Source of the DNA: Carnobacterium_A sp047553015
GTDB lineage: Bacteria; Bacillota; Bacilli; Lactobacillales; Carnobacteriaceae
Length of the DNA: 64,000 nucleotides
Direction of reading: 5' to 3'
Assembly: GCF_047553015.1 (NCBI RefSeq)
Contig: NZ_CP180212.1
Span: 1,674,001 to 1,738,000 of the forward strand
Shown one piece after another: positions 25,827 through 35,789 of this stretch. Both the position numbers and the translations under genes were made by a program. Numbering within the stretch: position 1 is the first letter of the stretch; every line of letters begins with the position of its first letter. Under the pieces are notes generated by a model that was not told the origin of the DNA, searched no databases, and saw only the letters and a program-made list of their open reading frames with translations.

Positions 25827-27081
25827 TTAAAGCTTTTCTCTATATTTCTTCTTTAAAATTTCCCACTCTTTTTCATCATTATATTTTATGTTTTGAAAAT
25901 CATCCAAGGTACTAAGAATCTCATTTTCACTAAAAACTTTCTTATATTTAGCATATTGTTTCGAGTCTTCTTTCAGGCCTTTAACTTTCTTTCTTTGCAA
26001 CTCTATATTTTCTTGACCATGCTTATCAAGCAACATCTTTTCCCACTGTTTGTATGTTGTAGAATGTTTAATAGTGATTACTTCACCTGTAACTCTGTCT
26101 ATTGCTTTACGGTCACCACGTAGGGTGTTTTCTCCAAAATAAGCACGGGCGACCGTTCTACAAAAGGTCGGTATGGTGGATAGTTAACATTTACCTTAAC
26201 TTCAGTTACTTTGTACTTCTTACAATCTTCTTCCTGGCATATCTTAGAAGTCCTTAAATCTAAAGTAGCAACAATAACGTAGTATTCTACGCCTTGAGCT
26301 ACCCACCCCTTAAGTTTTCCTTGGCCAGACATGTAATTAGCTTCAGTTCTTATTAAACGTCTTGAAACGCCTCTAGATACATCAAATGTATTCTGTATTT
26401 CTCTAACCATGTCTGATTGAGACATACCGGTCATAGCTTCAGTTGTAAATAGTTCCTGTAGTTTCTCAGCTAATAAATTTGTATCATTCCAAATACGTTT
26501 AGAGTAGTTAGATCCTTTCCAGTTTCTGGATTGGCTAACTCAATAAACGTTTTATCTTTTTCAAATACATAAGTTGGATATTCTCCATCATCATACAATC
26601 TTAAAGCTGATTCAGATTTTCCAATAATAGCTTCAGCACTCGCTTGATTGTAAGCATCTTTGATTACATCAATATAATAGTCAGTAGACCGCCTTGGTTG
26701 AACGTCTACTACCTGTTTAGACCTAAGTAAGACTTAGCTTTCTAATCAACTAATACGACTCTTTATAGCCTTTCCAGTTAGATAATCTTGTGCTTGCTTC
26801 TTAATATCTGCATCCTTAACAGTCTTTGCTATTGTTTGTAACTCAACGATGCTAGTTGGACCAGCAGATGAATTAAGAACCTTATTAATATCTTCTTCAG
26901 ATAAATCAGACTTAGAAAGGTAACGTCTATAAATTTTATTAACTTCATCAGTTAAATAGAATTATGCCTTTTGATAAGGGTTCATAATTTTATTCTTAAT
27001 GGCATTCAATTAATTATGGACTTTGATATCTTCATTGATCGCTCTTCTGCCCCTATAAGAAAGCTTCTTCTTTTTAGCCAT
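25827..27081 (-). pseudogene. Phage minor head protein (SPP1 gp7-like)
   Basis: Begins at ATG 27081 behind AAAGGAGAG with MAKKKKLSYRGRRAINEDIK. It continues through the gp7/Mu F-type region (TGMSQSDMVREIQNTFDVSR, ANYMSGQGKLKGWV) to LLDKHGQENIELQRKKVKGL at the end. In-frame stops occur at 27010-27012, 26962-26964, 26746-26748 and 26734-26736. Frame changes are needed near 26500 (TTLKRIWNDT) and near 26163 (FCRTVARAYFGENT). It cannot make a full protein. Confidence 0.75.
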
Positions 27082-27120
27082 TCAATCACTCTCCTTTCTG
27101 GATAAAATAAAAAGACCTGG

Positions 27121-27510
27121 TTAAAGGTCTTTATAATCAGGATCTTTTATCGTTGTAGTTATTGAGTTCTTACAATGCGGACACCTTCCTATAAAATATT
27201 CATTCCAGCCATTGGCTTCCAAAATCATTCTTACTAATAAATTTTTGCTGTCCCAACAAGCAGAACAATACGGGCCTTCTTCCCATTTATAATATGCATT
27301 ATCTTTGAATATCAACTCCGTAGTTAATCTTTGTGCATTTTTCAAATCTGAATTATCTTCTTTTAATCTTTTATTTTCTTCTTGTAAATCATAAACTGCA
27401 CCTTGAATATCAAGCAATACTCCTTTTAGTTGTAAGTCATTAGCACCACTAGCAAGATTTTTCGCATCTGTTAATAATTCCTTTATATCTGAATACATAA
27501 ATTGATTCAC
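27121..27510 (-). CDS. Phage protein with coiled coil and zinc ribbon
   Basis: A 129-residue product. A helical N-terminal half (VYDLQEENKRLKEDNSDLKN) is followed by a CxxC...CxxC ribbon (PYCSACW near residue 83, RCPHCKN near residue 112). Proteins of this shape are common small phage genes of unknown function. It is one of the few open frames in the prophage and has AAAGGAGTG before its start. Confidence 0.65.
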   Translation of the reverse strand: MNQFMYSDIKELLTDAKNLASGANDLQLKGVLLDIQGAVYDLQEENKRLKEDNSDLKNAQRLTTELIFKDNAYYKWEEGPYCSACWDSKNLLVRMILEANGWNEYFIGRCPHCKNSITTTIKDPDYKDL

Positions 27511-27558
27511 TCCTTTCCTAAATTATATCCTTTAAAGATATAAAAAGAAACGGAGGTT

Positions 27559-27873
27559 TTATTTAATCTCTATTACTGCCAAGTTATCAAGATATTCTTC
27601 TTGTATACCCTTCGATGAAAGAAGCATCGAATTTATAAGAACATTACTGTATGGCGTTGGTTTTTTAATATCCACTTTTATAAATCTATGACTCACTGCT
27701 GTATCAATAGTCGCATCAGTCAATCCTTCCGATCCATTGATTGTTCCAACAACCAAAGCAGAAACTGCAACACAAACGATGTCTCGACCAGAAGGGGCAT
27801 AACCTGCATGTCCTTCTACTTTAAAAGAAGTAATCTCACCATCTTCATTCTTGCTAAATGTTGCTTGAATCAT
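27559..27873 (-). CDS. Prp-like cysteine protease (phage head gene cluster)
   Basis: A 104-residue member of the ribosomal-processing cysteine protease family. The catalytic pair is seen in VEGHAGYAPSGRDIVCVAVS (His near 22, Cys near 34). Host Prp trims ribosomal protein L27; phage copies near portal and head genes are thought to process capsid-related proteins. It overlaps the preceding gene by TAATG. Confidence 0.75.
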   Translation of the reverse strand: MIQATFSKNEDGEITSFKVEGHAGYAPSGRDIVCVAVSALVVGTINGSEGLTDATIDTAVSHRFIKVDIKKPTPYSNVLINSMLLSSKGIQEEYLDNLAVIEIK

Positions 27874-28148
27874 TATTCAATCACCTTCTCATATAGAGAT
27901 TCAAATAACGAACCAATAACAATATTATAGCTTTCATTTGTTTTAACGATGTAATCTCCAACTAAAGCGTACTTAGTGCCTTCAGACGATTCTAAATAGA
28001 TACCTTTAGATTCGATATCTCTTATAAAACTTTTGACATCTTCCTTGTGTAAAGGATCAGCACCTACAAAATAAAGTAGCTCTTCGGCATTTTCTTTATT
28101 GATTTGGATAGCTTCAACGATTTCTTTCTTAATCTTTTAGTACTTCAT
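27873..28148 (-). pseudogene. Small phage gene with a TAA at codon 4
   Basis: ATG 28148, preceded by GAGGAGG, starts the frame M-K-Y-stop; TAA is at 28137-28139. It then runs open for 87 codons (KIKKEIVEAIQINKENAEEL to YEKVIE). I see no other start codon near it. The product is an unknown phage protein between portal and Prp. Confidence 0.55.
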
Positions 28149-29454
28149 CGCCATCCTCCTCTGGTTTATCATCTAAATCATTATGGCTTGCATCTTGATC
28201 ACCAAGTATATTAGCCATCTCGATATTTTGTTTCTTTTGTTCACTCAATTTGCTTATTTCTTCTTTAGAGTCATCAATATCCGGTAACCAAGATAATAAA
28301 GTTTCTAAAGGTAGGATGTCAATGGCCTTGACAATCTGATCTATAATATCGCTTGTATTGATTGGTAAGTTAGGTTTAATTTTAATCTTAGCACCACTTA
28401 CATCGATATTCTCACCTTTTAAATTAATCATATTAGCAACTAACTGCAGCCTTTGACGCAAACCTTTAGTCATATATCTTTATTTGATTGACATCAGCTG
28501 TAAAAGACCAAATAATTTATATTTCATTGCTTTTCCACTAATATTTCCAGCAAAGTTTTCATCATTCATATTCGGTACATAAGTTACTTTATGAATATTA
28601 TTTTCAATTGATTTAGATAATAATTGTATTTATGACTCGTCAAATGTCTTTGTTAGCCATTCAACTGCTGCACCATCGTCTCCTTTAGCAAGAGCTTCAA
28701 TCATACCGTCACTAACATTACCTTCCGAGGAGAATCCATAGATGATAAGCAAGGCATCAATGAAGGCTTCTTTATCACTTATACGGTATTCAATAACTTG
28801 TATTCCACCAAAATATTGCTGTTTAGCTTTATTTATAGTCATGTCTTTCAATGTTAAGTCTTTAGCTTTATGAGAAATATTATTGTTAATTGTGTAGACG
28901 TTTATTAACTAACCTATAGACTTGCTATCCAAACCAAATTTTTCATAGTAATGAACTGCAAGCAACGAGCTATTTTCTATAGTGTCATCCGTTACAAGGA
29001 ATGCTCCTCTTGGATCAATCACTTTAATTCTGATTTTTGTTTCCTTATCGTTACCTGGTACAGTTCTTAAATAAATAAGTTCTAAAGCAATACCGAATAC
29101 AGATAAGTCTTTCTCTAATTCAGTATCATTAAAAACAACATCCATATCTTCATATGTGTCTAGCACCGGATCAATATTCTTATCCTTGCCAGCACTATAT
29201 GAAATAGGATTATCCACTAAGAAACCAACTTTCTTATCTATTGTGTATTTAGCGTTATTCACCATAACTTTAACGTTCTTTGCGTTCTCATTCTCTAACT
29301 TACGCTCTAATACTTCGTGTTTACAATCATAATAATCAGATAACTTTTGAAGACGTACAAGTTCTTTTTGATGTTGCTCGATACAATACTTTAATACCTC
29401 TGCAGAAGGGTTATTGATATCTCCTGCTAATTCTCTATCAATTGCTATTGCCAT
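28129..29454 (-). pseudogene. Phage portal protein (SPP1 gp6-like) with three in-frame stops
   Basis: Reading a single frame from ATG 29454 (AGGAGGT upstream) gives a portal protein: KYTIDKKVGFLVDNPISYSA, IKVIDPRGAFLV, QQYFGGIQVIEYR, VPNMNDENFAGNISGKAMKY and an acidic tail (DDKPEEDGDEVLKD). Stops interrupt it at 28909-28911 (TAG), 28630-28632 (TAA) and 28480-28482 (TAA). The segment around IQVIEYRISDKEAF also seems to lack roughly 25 residues compared with usual portals. Confidence 0.78.
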
Positions 29455-29465
29455 GGTTTACCTCC

Positions 29466-30759
29466 TTATCTTATGCCATATTTAGACTTGCTACCTGTTT
29501 TAGCCGCTTTCTTAAAGATAAGTTTAAATACAAAATACCTTAATGCATCTGTAGCATGATCGTGTTCTTTAATTGGTTTGTCTGTTCCACTAAGAGCTAC
29601 CTTTTCATCTCAAACATATGAAGCAAACTCTTTAAATAGATGCTTACAGTTGTTTGTAAACTTAATTGTGCCTTCGTTCATAGCCGTTTGAGTCGCTCTT
29701 ATTCTGTCTAAGACATTATTCTTAGCTCTCTCTACCGTAAATCCATCCTTTCGTAATTGAGCAATAAAAGAAGCAGAAGAAGGGTCAACAATTATTGTTG
29801 GCTTTCTACTACCTACAAACTCTCTCAAATCATCACTATATTCTTTATCAGTTTTCTGACGACTGCTTTCTCGTCCACTATGATAATACTCATCTAAGCA
29901 ATACCAAGTGCTTAGATACTTACCCCATAATAGAAATACAGTAGGGTTTTGAGTACCATAGTCAATTGATACATAATACTTATTACATACAGCATCCTTA
30001 GGTAAATCCTCTACCATTGTATTTTTATCAAAGTTATCCTAAATTATTCCTTCTGACATAACCCACAAACCCGAGATGAAACTCATATAAAAAACACCTG
30101 AATACATCCGTTTATATCTATCTTTAACTTTATCTGATAGAGAGGGATTATCATCCATAGTAAAATGGATATGCGAAGCGTTCTTTTCAATTAATTTATC
30201 TATCCATTCTAATTTGAACTAATGATACGGTCCTTCAGGGTTCATGTTAAACCAAAGCTTTGCGCCTTCAACCGAATAACGAACTGTTACTTGGTCAATA
30301 AAGGACTTAGGCATTAATGCCGCTTCATCAAAAAAGAACCCTGCAGCCATTAGTCCGAGGACTAACGGCTTGTGAGGATTCATCTTTACCGCCAAATAAG
30401 AAATAATGGTTAGTTTTACCATCTTTAGTAATCTCTAAAATATTGTCACTTCTTAAATCTTTAACCTTATAACCTCTAAAGAATAGAATAATCTTCAATA
30501 AGTTGATAACGTTACGTCTCAATGATCCGATAGTCTTGCCTGTAATCTCGAATTGTTGTCCATCAAATGAATACATAGACCAAATAATATAGGATAGTGA
30601 TATGATAAGAGTTTTACCTGCACGAACAGAACCATCATATATTATCGCGTCTTCCTCTTTATGCTTTGGATGTTTCCACCAACTTAACACCTGCAGTTGT
30701 TTAGTAGAAAAGGGACTAAATATGAATGAAGCACGTTTTCTTTTAAACCTAGTCTTCAT
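29466..30759 (-). pseudogene. terL: Phage terminase large subunit
   Basis: From ATG 30759 the frame carries the Walker A-like DGSVRAGKT near residue 43 and later FFDEAALMP (Walker B). The nuclease part follows (VSIDYGTQNPTVFLLWG, PTIIVDPSSASFIAQLRKDG, DHATDALRYFVFK). A frameshift lies near 30400, and in-frame stops are at 30219-30221 (TAG, probable former Trp in YH-W-FKLEW), 30039-30041 (TAG) and 29610-29612 (TGA, probable former Trp). The packaging motor is inactive. Confidence 0.82.
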
Positions 30760-30769
30760 CTAGCCACAC

Positions 30770-31496
30770 TTATTTATTCGTGACCATTCTATTTATTGCA
30801 TCCATGAAACCATCATCTTCAATAATCTCATCATCAAAATCACCATTTTCAGCTTTTACTTTGAACGATTGAGCTTTTGTTAAATCTAGTCCAGCTTGCA
30901 TTTGTTCTAACTTCAAACGTCTCTCATCCGCTTCATCAGAGAACGATACAAACTGTTTGTTTATAGAGCGTAACTCTCTTAGGGCTCTAGATTGAGCGTT
31001 CATAAAAGCAACTTGTTTATCCCAAGCAAATTGGACTGTAAAGCTTTCACCTGCGCTATGCTCTCCCCATATCTCTCCTGTTTTTTTCTTTTGTCATATT
31101 ATCTTGATCTTTAACAAACATAATATTCTGCGCTCTTATAATTGCTGTATATTGGAATATTATGGAATCCAAAAGCATATCTGTTTGTCCTCTGTTTCCT
31201 AGAACTTCCATTATTTCTTTAGACTCTTCAGGAAGCCACTTAGCAAACAAGACATGAGTTACTGCGTTTTTGTTTCCTTTAGGAGCACTGCCACTTTTAT
31301 TTCCTTTTGTATACTGATTGTTTTTGGGTGCACCTTTACTTTTTTGTATACACCCTTTTTCCTTACCATCTCTAGACCAACCATTTCGTTGTTTCCAAGA
31401 TTTAATTGTATTGATTGATATGCCATATTTATCTGCAATATCTTTATATTTCATGCCATGCATATAGTCTTGCTCAGCTTGTTCAAGTTTATCCAT
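30770..31496 (-). pseudogene. terS: Phage terminase small subunit
   Basis: The 5' part (EQDYMHGMKYKDIADKYGIS, a helix-turn-helix, then KGNKNAVTHVLFAKWLPEES) is typical of YqaS-like small terminases. A one-base shift in the A-run near 31085 ends that frame early. The second frame continues TGEIWGEHSAGESFTVQFAW and ends with DDGFMDAINRMVTNK. It directly precedes terL. Confidence 0.75.
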
Positions 31497-31563
31497 CTTC
31501 CAGTTTCACCACCTTCACATACAAGTGTTTGTTTTGTAATTTTATGTATTAAAAAAGACCTGT

Positions 31564-31878
31564 TCAAAGGTCTTTAAGTGCTCTTCTTTCTTCTAAAAAT
31601 TCAACAAAGGAATCAACGCAGTCCATAAATATCATGAGAATCACCAGAAGATAAAATCTTCCACCTCCAATAACTTCTCCAATTCCAACTGCTAAATACC
31701 ATATGCTTTTTACGGCTTTAGTATAATGAATCTTCTTCCATACATACTGAGCGTAACTCAAAAATAAATACGATACAAATGAAAACGGGGTAATAAATAA
31801 ACTTATTTCCGTTATATTATTTCCTACTGTGGTCAGAATTTCTTCGATTCGTTCCAAGTTTCCTCCACCTTTTTTCAA
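31564..31878 (-). CDS. Small phage-region membrane protein
   Basis: This 104-residue product is not assigned to a family. Membrane segments lie at about residues 26-45 (ISLFITPFSFVSYLFLSYAQ) and 75-92 (FYLLVILMIFMDCVDSF). The internal Met at residue 1 or a TTG near LERIEE could be the start; GGAGGAAA lies before the latter. It lies upstream of the terminase genes. Confidence 0.5.
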   Translation of the reverse strand: MKKGGGNLERIEEILTTVGNNITEISLFITPFSFVSYLFLSYAQYVWKKIHYTKAVKSIWYLAVGIGEVIGGGRFYLLVILMIFMDCVDSFVEFLEERRALKDL

Positions 31879-31991
31879 TTCACATTATAACAACGTTTTA
31901 AACAAATTATCTTATGCTTTTTTTAGTAGCTTTTTTTAGTAGCTTTTCTTATTTGGTTGTTTACTTTATGAGTTTGACCAATAAGAGAACT

Positions 31992-32528
31992 TTACTTAGT
32001 ATATTCATTTTCTATATCTTCAGCTTCTTGTTCTATTCTTTTTATAAAATTTTTATCATTATCGAACATGCAGTCTACTAACCGTTCGTCCTCCTCTTCT
32101 AAAAAGTTTATATGAGCACCAAGTCCATTATGTTCCATTTCAAAATTATAAGTACTCTTTACTCTATTGAATGATTTTATTAGGTCTACTGACATGTATC
32201 TTTTATTTCTTTCAATAATTTTTTCTAAATCATTTATATATATGCTTCGCAATCCGTTTCCAAGTATTTGAAAATCTATGAAGAAGGTATCTTTCTCTAT
32301 TTCGTTTTTCTCATACAACTCTATAACTGGTATCAATATGTTATACAATCTTTCCAATTTATCTTCTCTTTTAAGATTTATTTTCTCGTGTTGCAAAGAT
32401 TTTTCAAGTCTCAGTTCTTCTTTTTTATTATTGAAATAATTTGTTATGAAAGTAATCACCCCGCCGATGATAGTGCTTAAGAAAGTAATTAACCCGCCAA
32501 TCACTACTCCCCATAAAGTTTCTGTCAT
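31992..32528 (-). CDS. Membrane-anchored hypothetical protein
   Basis: The start at 32528 is set by AAAGGAGAG 6 bp upstream and gives a 178-residue protein. One N-terminal membrane helix (LWGVVIGGLITFLSTIIGGV) is followed by a charged helical domain. No family was recognised. The gene looks intact amid decayed phage genes and its codon use is equally AT-rich, so it may be a lysogenic-conversion (morons) type gene, which is an inference. Confidence 0.55.
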   Translation of the reverse strand: MTETLWGVVIGGLITFLSTIIGGVITFITNYFNNKKEELRLEKSLQHEKINLKREDKLERLYNILIPVIELYEKNEIEKDTFFIDFQILGNGLRSIYINDLEKIIERNKRYMSVDLIKSFNRVKSTYNFEMEHNGLGAHINFLEEEDERLVDCMFDNDKNFIKRIEQEAEDIENEYTK

Positions 32529-32674
32529 TCTATCTCTCCTTTCTAGATAATTATACCAAAAACTCCTACAAATTAATGCAAGAGTTTCCGAAAGAATGAT
32601 ATCAATTCGTTCCTTTTTCTTGATAATAGCATTATATAACATAAATAGGTGCTTAAAGTCTCATGATAGTCTCA

Positions 32675-33085
32675 TCATGCCATACCTAATCTTTTAGCAA
32701 TAGACTCTATAATACTGTCTCTAACTCTAGAACAATGACTCCTTGAATATCCTACCTCTATCGCTATGCCTTCCCATGTTCTTGTCTGCGGTTTAATCCA
32801 GTACTTTAACTCAACTAGCATGTATGCATTGACATCCAATGTATCTAAAACCATTTCTATTATGTTCTTAGTTTCTTCTAGTTGGTTCAATTCCTTATCT
32901 GATTCAAGAGTTAATACTATGCGTTCCGTTAGATTAGATATACCTCCACCAGATGAGCCGCCTATGTTCTCGTTTATTTGACCAATAGGATACTTCAACT
33001 CTAATCTTCTTTGTCTAATATATTCATCCATCTTCGGATAATCTTCTAATTATTTTTCAATATATTGCTTTGTTATTCTATCCAA
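32675..33085 (-). pseudogene. ArpU/RinA-like phage late-gene regulator
   Basis: The frame begins at TTG 33085 behind GGAGGT (LDRITKQYIEK) and meets TAA at 33050-33052. It then continues LEDYPKMDEYIRQRRLELKY. The C-terminal HTH (TWEGIAIEVGYSRSHCSRVR) is that of the ArpU/RinA sigma-like regulators that sit just upstream of small terminase genes. The open 118-residue part could still start at ATG 33031. Confidence 0.65.
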
Positions 33086-33089
33086 TGAG

Positions 33090-33356
33090 TTACCTCCGAT
33101 TGATAGCTCGAGGGGAAACCTCTGTTTCTAAATGTTCGACAGCTTCATTATTTTCATCTAAGGGTATAAATTTAAAATCACTTAGAAACTGACTGTTTTC
33201 ACCGAATATAGATCAAGTGAAAGCATCGAATAAAGAAGTCTTTCTTGTTCTATTTTCTCCATAAATAACCAAATCATTTCCATCTGCTTCTAATTCGAAC
33301 TCCTTAAACCCTTTGAAGTTTCTGATTTTCATATTGATCAATTCAATTTTTTTCAT
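33090..33356 (-). pseudogene. Truncated phage AAA/SMC-like ATPase
   Basis: MKKIELINMKIRNFKGFKEF is the usual N-terminus of RecF/SbcC-like phage ATPases. The P-loop reads GENRTRKTS, so the final Gly of the GxxGxGK-type motif is Arg. A TGA (33213-33215) replaces the expected Trp after DAFT. The gene ends within 90 codons, without any of the coiled coil or Walker B. Confidence 0.65.
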
Positions 33357-33407
33357 GGTTTCGCTCCTTTTGTGGTATAATTCATTCAAATATTATTTGT
33401 TTAGGTG

Positions 33408-33551
33408 CTAACTAGGACAGCCATCCTTGTTGGCTTTTTTTATTTTCTCGATTTCTCCTATCAAGTACTCACGTTCTTCTTGATAGTTTTCATCTAATTT
33501 TTCTAGTCGGTTATTGAAGTACTTAACCCGCGCTTTATCGTTTTCAGACAT
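33408..33551 (-). CDS. Small helical phage protein
   Basis: A 47-residue product (MSENDKARVKYFNNRLEKLD...) with AAAGGAG upstream. It is highly charged and entirely helical in appearance. The function is unknown. Confidence 0.45.
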   Translation of the reverse strand: MSENDKARVKYFNNRLEKLDENYQEEREYLIGEIEKIKKANKDGCPS

Positions 33552-33563
33552 TTGATTTCTCCT

Positions 33564-34172
33564 TTAATTAAAATTCCTTACTGGTGTAATCAAATATTCA
33601 TACTTATCTTCAGCTACTAATTTAAAAGGTTTAATGATTGATTGGAATTGTATCAGCGTGAATTTATTCGTTAAATCTCTTTTAATGACTTTTTCATCTT
33701 TGATAAAAGCTAATCCATTTATCAGATAGTCTGTTTGAAATGCTATTTTTATTTCTCCTTCACAATCATGAAGAGGTATTTCGATTTTAAAATCAGGTAA
33801 TGATTGAGAGGTTAATGACATTATTTTATCTTTAATATCCATATCAATAACGTTGTTGAGTAAGGATTTATCATTGAAAGTTTTTAAAGCTTTTGTTAGC
33901 AAGTCTATATCTACTGCAATCTCCGTTGTAATGTCTTTGAATGTAACTAATCTTTCCCAATCAGGATAAAAATTCTCGTTAACTTCCATTGTTGATAAAT
34001 TTAAATTAAATTCGGTACTGTGTTCGTGGAAATCAGCAACCTTGACTAACACGTGACTATCCGTTGCATAAAATGAACCGTTTTTGTTGTAATTGACACA
34101 TTGCAATAAAGGTCTTGTTTTCATTTTGCTTACTACCTTTTTTAGATGACTAATTAATTTGTTTTTTCTCAA
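33564..34172 (-). CDS. Phage sliding-clamp-like protein
   Basis: A 202-residue product that resembles phage DnaN-like proteins. YATDSHVLVKVADFHEHST near residue 36 and the C-terminal KPFKLVAEDKYEYLITPVR recall the beta-clamp fold and its C-terminal signature. It is shorter than host DnaN. Its likely role is in phage replication, and the assignment is by feel of the motifs rather than by search. Confidence 0.45.
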   Translation of the reverse strand: MRKNKLISHLKKVVSKMKTRPLLQCVNYNKNGSFYATDSHVLVKVADFHEHSTEFNLNLSTMEVNENFYPDWERLVTFKDITTEIAVDIDLLTKALKTFNDKSLLNNVIDMDIKDKIMSLTSQSLPDFKIEIPLHDCEGEIKIAFQTDYLINGLAFIKDEKVIKRDLTNKFTLIQFQSIIKPFKLVAEDKYEYLITPVRNFN

Positions 34173-34174
34173 AA

Positions 34175-34309
34175 CTACAACTCCTTTTCTATTTGCATGA
34201 CAGCTGCTTGATATCCCAAACCTATTAGAAGGTTTCTAAAGACATACGCACGACTCATGCAAGCGAAGTAAGCTACTGTTGGTAGTTCTTTACTCGTTAC
34301 ATAAAACAT
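34175..34309 (-). CDS. Small phage protein
   Basis: A 44-residue product (MFYVTSKELPTVAYFACMSR...) preceded by GGAGT. Similar short proteins occur in early regions of Firmicutes phages. The function is unknown. Confidence 0.45.
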   Translation of the reverse strand: MFYVTSKELPTVAYFACMSRAYVFRNLLIGLGYQAAVMQIEKEL

Positions 34310-34483
34310 TCAACTCCTCCATCGAATAACTTCATTTTTAATCGTGCTTTTATCAATGCGCTTAGATAGTATTTCTAATTTGTTGTTCATCATCAAAGCG
34401 ATATGAGTACATCCATGTTCTAATGCCCCCATTTGTTTATCTTTCATTGCTCTATATTGTTTCAAATCACTCTCTAAGTCCAT
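34310..34483 (-). CDS. Small phage protein
   Basis: A 57-residue product (MDLESDLKQYRAMKDKQMGA...) with GAGAGGAAG before the ATG. Its stop nearly touches the next gene's start region, consistent with a tight early operon. The function is unknown. Confidence 0.45.
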   Translation of the reverse strand: MDLESDLKQYRAMKDKQMGALEHGCTHIALMMNNKLEILSKRIDKSTIKNEVIRWRS

Positions 34484-34620
34484 TCTTCCTCTCCCCAGTA
34501 TTCATCTGGCTAAGCCTTACGCTCTAGACAAGTAGCCCAACCTATCTTAGCTGCGAACACTGCTCCAGTTGTAATTAATGCCAACATGAATATGACTGTT
34601 AACCAATAGTGAAATGGCAT
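34474..34620 (-). pseudogene. Small membrane phage protein with a TAG stop
   Basis: MPFHYWLTVIFMLALITTGA is a single membrane helix, followed by KIGWATCLERKA and a TAG at 34510-34512. The frame then continues PDEYWGEEEW to another stop at 34474. The tail past the TAG overlaps the next gene, which is normal for phage genes, so a nonsense mutation is likely. Confidence 0.45.
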
Positions 34621-34631
34621 TTTATGTCCTC

Positions 34632-34889
34632 CTATTTTGTATAAACGTTTCTGCTAGAACAGATCAATTTTTTAATTGTTTCTACTGACATTGGATTATC
34701 TCCTAACTTCTAGTACATCCTTTCATCAAAGTATTTCTTGCTGACTCTTCCAGCAACGGTAAGTTTTCCTTTTTGCTTTAGTTCATCATTTAATTGACGC
34801 ATAATCTGGTAGGCTTTGGTTTCTTTGATTTCTAATATTTCCATTACATCTTCAACACGGTAAAATGAACTACTAGCTGTTGTTAAGAT
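34632..34889 (-). pseudogene. Excisionase-like small HTH protein and a mini-ORF
   Basis: From about 34889 the frame reads YRVEDVMEILEIKETKAYQI...GRVSKKYFDERMY, a helix-turn-helix of the excisionase/ICE regulator type, and ends in TAG at 34710. There is AAGGAGGT upstream, but the expected start position holds ATC, not ATG. A 19-residue ORF (MSVETIKKLI...) follows at 34632-34691. Confidence 0.45.
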
Positions 34890-34891
34890 GT

Positions 34892-35122
34892 TTAGACCTC
34901 CTTCCCTAATTCAAATTCGATTAAAGACTCCAATTTCCTTCCGATAATGTGTATTTCTTGAGCTATATCTAGTGTTTTCTTAGTTACCACTACATCACTA
35001 TCTTGAACAGGTCCTTTTGGTAATACAGCATGCAAGTTATAAGAAGTAATGGTCTTGGTTAACTCTTCTGTTAACTCATCTAATCGTATATATCTTTCGT
35101 TTGTTTCTTTATCAAATCCTAT
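34892..35122 (-). pseudogene. Small phage protein whose start codon has become ATA
   Basis: A 76-codon open frame (GFDKETNERYIRLDELTEEL to FELGKEV) has GAGGTG 7 bp before an ATA at 35120-35122. No ATG, GTG or TTG lies near the ribosome site. A G-to-A change of ATG to ATA is the simplest explanation. Confidence 0.45.
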
Positions 35123-35173
35123 GCTAAATCACCTCTATTATTTATTTTTATTTCATTTATTATGAAAGTCTTG

Positions 35174-35179
35174 TATAAT
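35174..35179 (+). promoter_or_regulatory. Candidate -10 box (TATAAT) for the structured RNA
   Basis: A perfect TATAAT on the plus strand with a weak -35 (TTTCAT, 17 bp upstream). It faces the structured RNA region and a mini-ORF. Confidence 0.4.
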
Positions 35180-35219
35180 TAAAAATGTTCAAAACCTTAC
35201 ACAAGGAGAGTGATGTCTT

Positions 35220-35258
35220 ATGACAAAACTTTTGAATACTGCTGAATTTAACTACTAG
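35220..35258 (+). CDS. 12-codon mini-ORF (leader-like)
   Basis: ATG 35220 has AAGGAGAG 9 bp upstream and encodes MTKLLNTAEFNY before TAG. It may be a leader peptide or the remaining 5' end of a lost phage gene. Confidence 0.35.
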   Translation: MTKLLNTAEFNY

Positions 35259-35339
35259 AATTTTTCCTTCAAAGTACTTATGAACCTCCAATTCACAGTT
35301 ACTTTGTTGTTTTTTTAAAACTAAACGTTATGATGAGAA

Positions 35340-35602
35340 CTGCTATCATTGTTTGATGTTTTATCTGTGAGCTATCTGAGGGTGTAGATTGATCTTTTAT
35401 CAATCCCAAATCAGGTCGGCAATAAAACCTTTAGATAGATGGAACCTTACTCAGCGTTTTTAAGAAAAAGCTAGTATCTAGCAACAGCATGTCTGGAAGC
35501 TAAACCAGATATTGTTAGAAGATTAGTCTGACTACTAATCTGTAAGATTTTAAAAATTCGTACTACTAGTGACACTTTAGTCAGTGAGCTAGTAGTTTTT
35601 TT
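35340..35602 (+). ncRNA. Structured RNA candidate in prophage control region
   Basis: No reading frame is supported here. Consecutive hairpins can be drawn on the plus strand. GATTGAT/ATCAATC (35387-35405) is enclosed by CTATCT/AGATAG (35372-35438). Then follow AGC.TTTTT/AAAAA.GCT (35453-35472), TCTGG/CCAGA (35492-35509) and AGATTAGT/ACTAATCT (35520-35541). The final stem ACTACTAG/CTAGTAGT (35562-35596) runs into T7 and acts as a terminator. The family was not recognised. Confidence 0.5.
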
Positions 35603-35786
35603 ATTTTAAAAAAACATTCATATCTATATTCTTAAATTCTTTTTTTAACTTAGATAAGAAATTAAAACTTGGTTTCATATGATTGGATTCAATTTTTGTA
35701 TAAGCTGAAATTGATACACTTATCTATTTTGCCATTTCTTTTTGTGTTAAATTTTCTTTTTCTTTGACCATTCGCAATTCATTCAT
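35601..35786 (-). pseudogene. XRE family regulator with TAG at codon 22
   Basis: ATG 35786 begins MNELRMVKEKENLTQKEMAK, a typical XRE helix-turn-helix start, then meets TAG. It continues ISVSISAYTKIESNHMKPSF in the same frame to TAA at 35601. The whole is 61 residues long. It converges on the structured RNA terminator. Confidence 0.6.
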
Positions 35787-35789
35787 GTA

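Noticed and set aside
35340..35602. Group I intron or tracrRNA in the structured region
   Set aside because: None of the conserved group I core segments and no CRISPR repeats or Cas genes could be found; left as an unassigned structured RNA.
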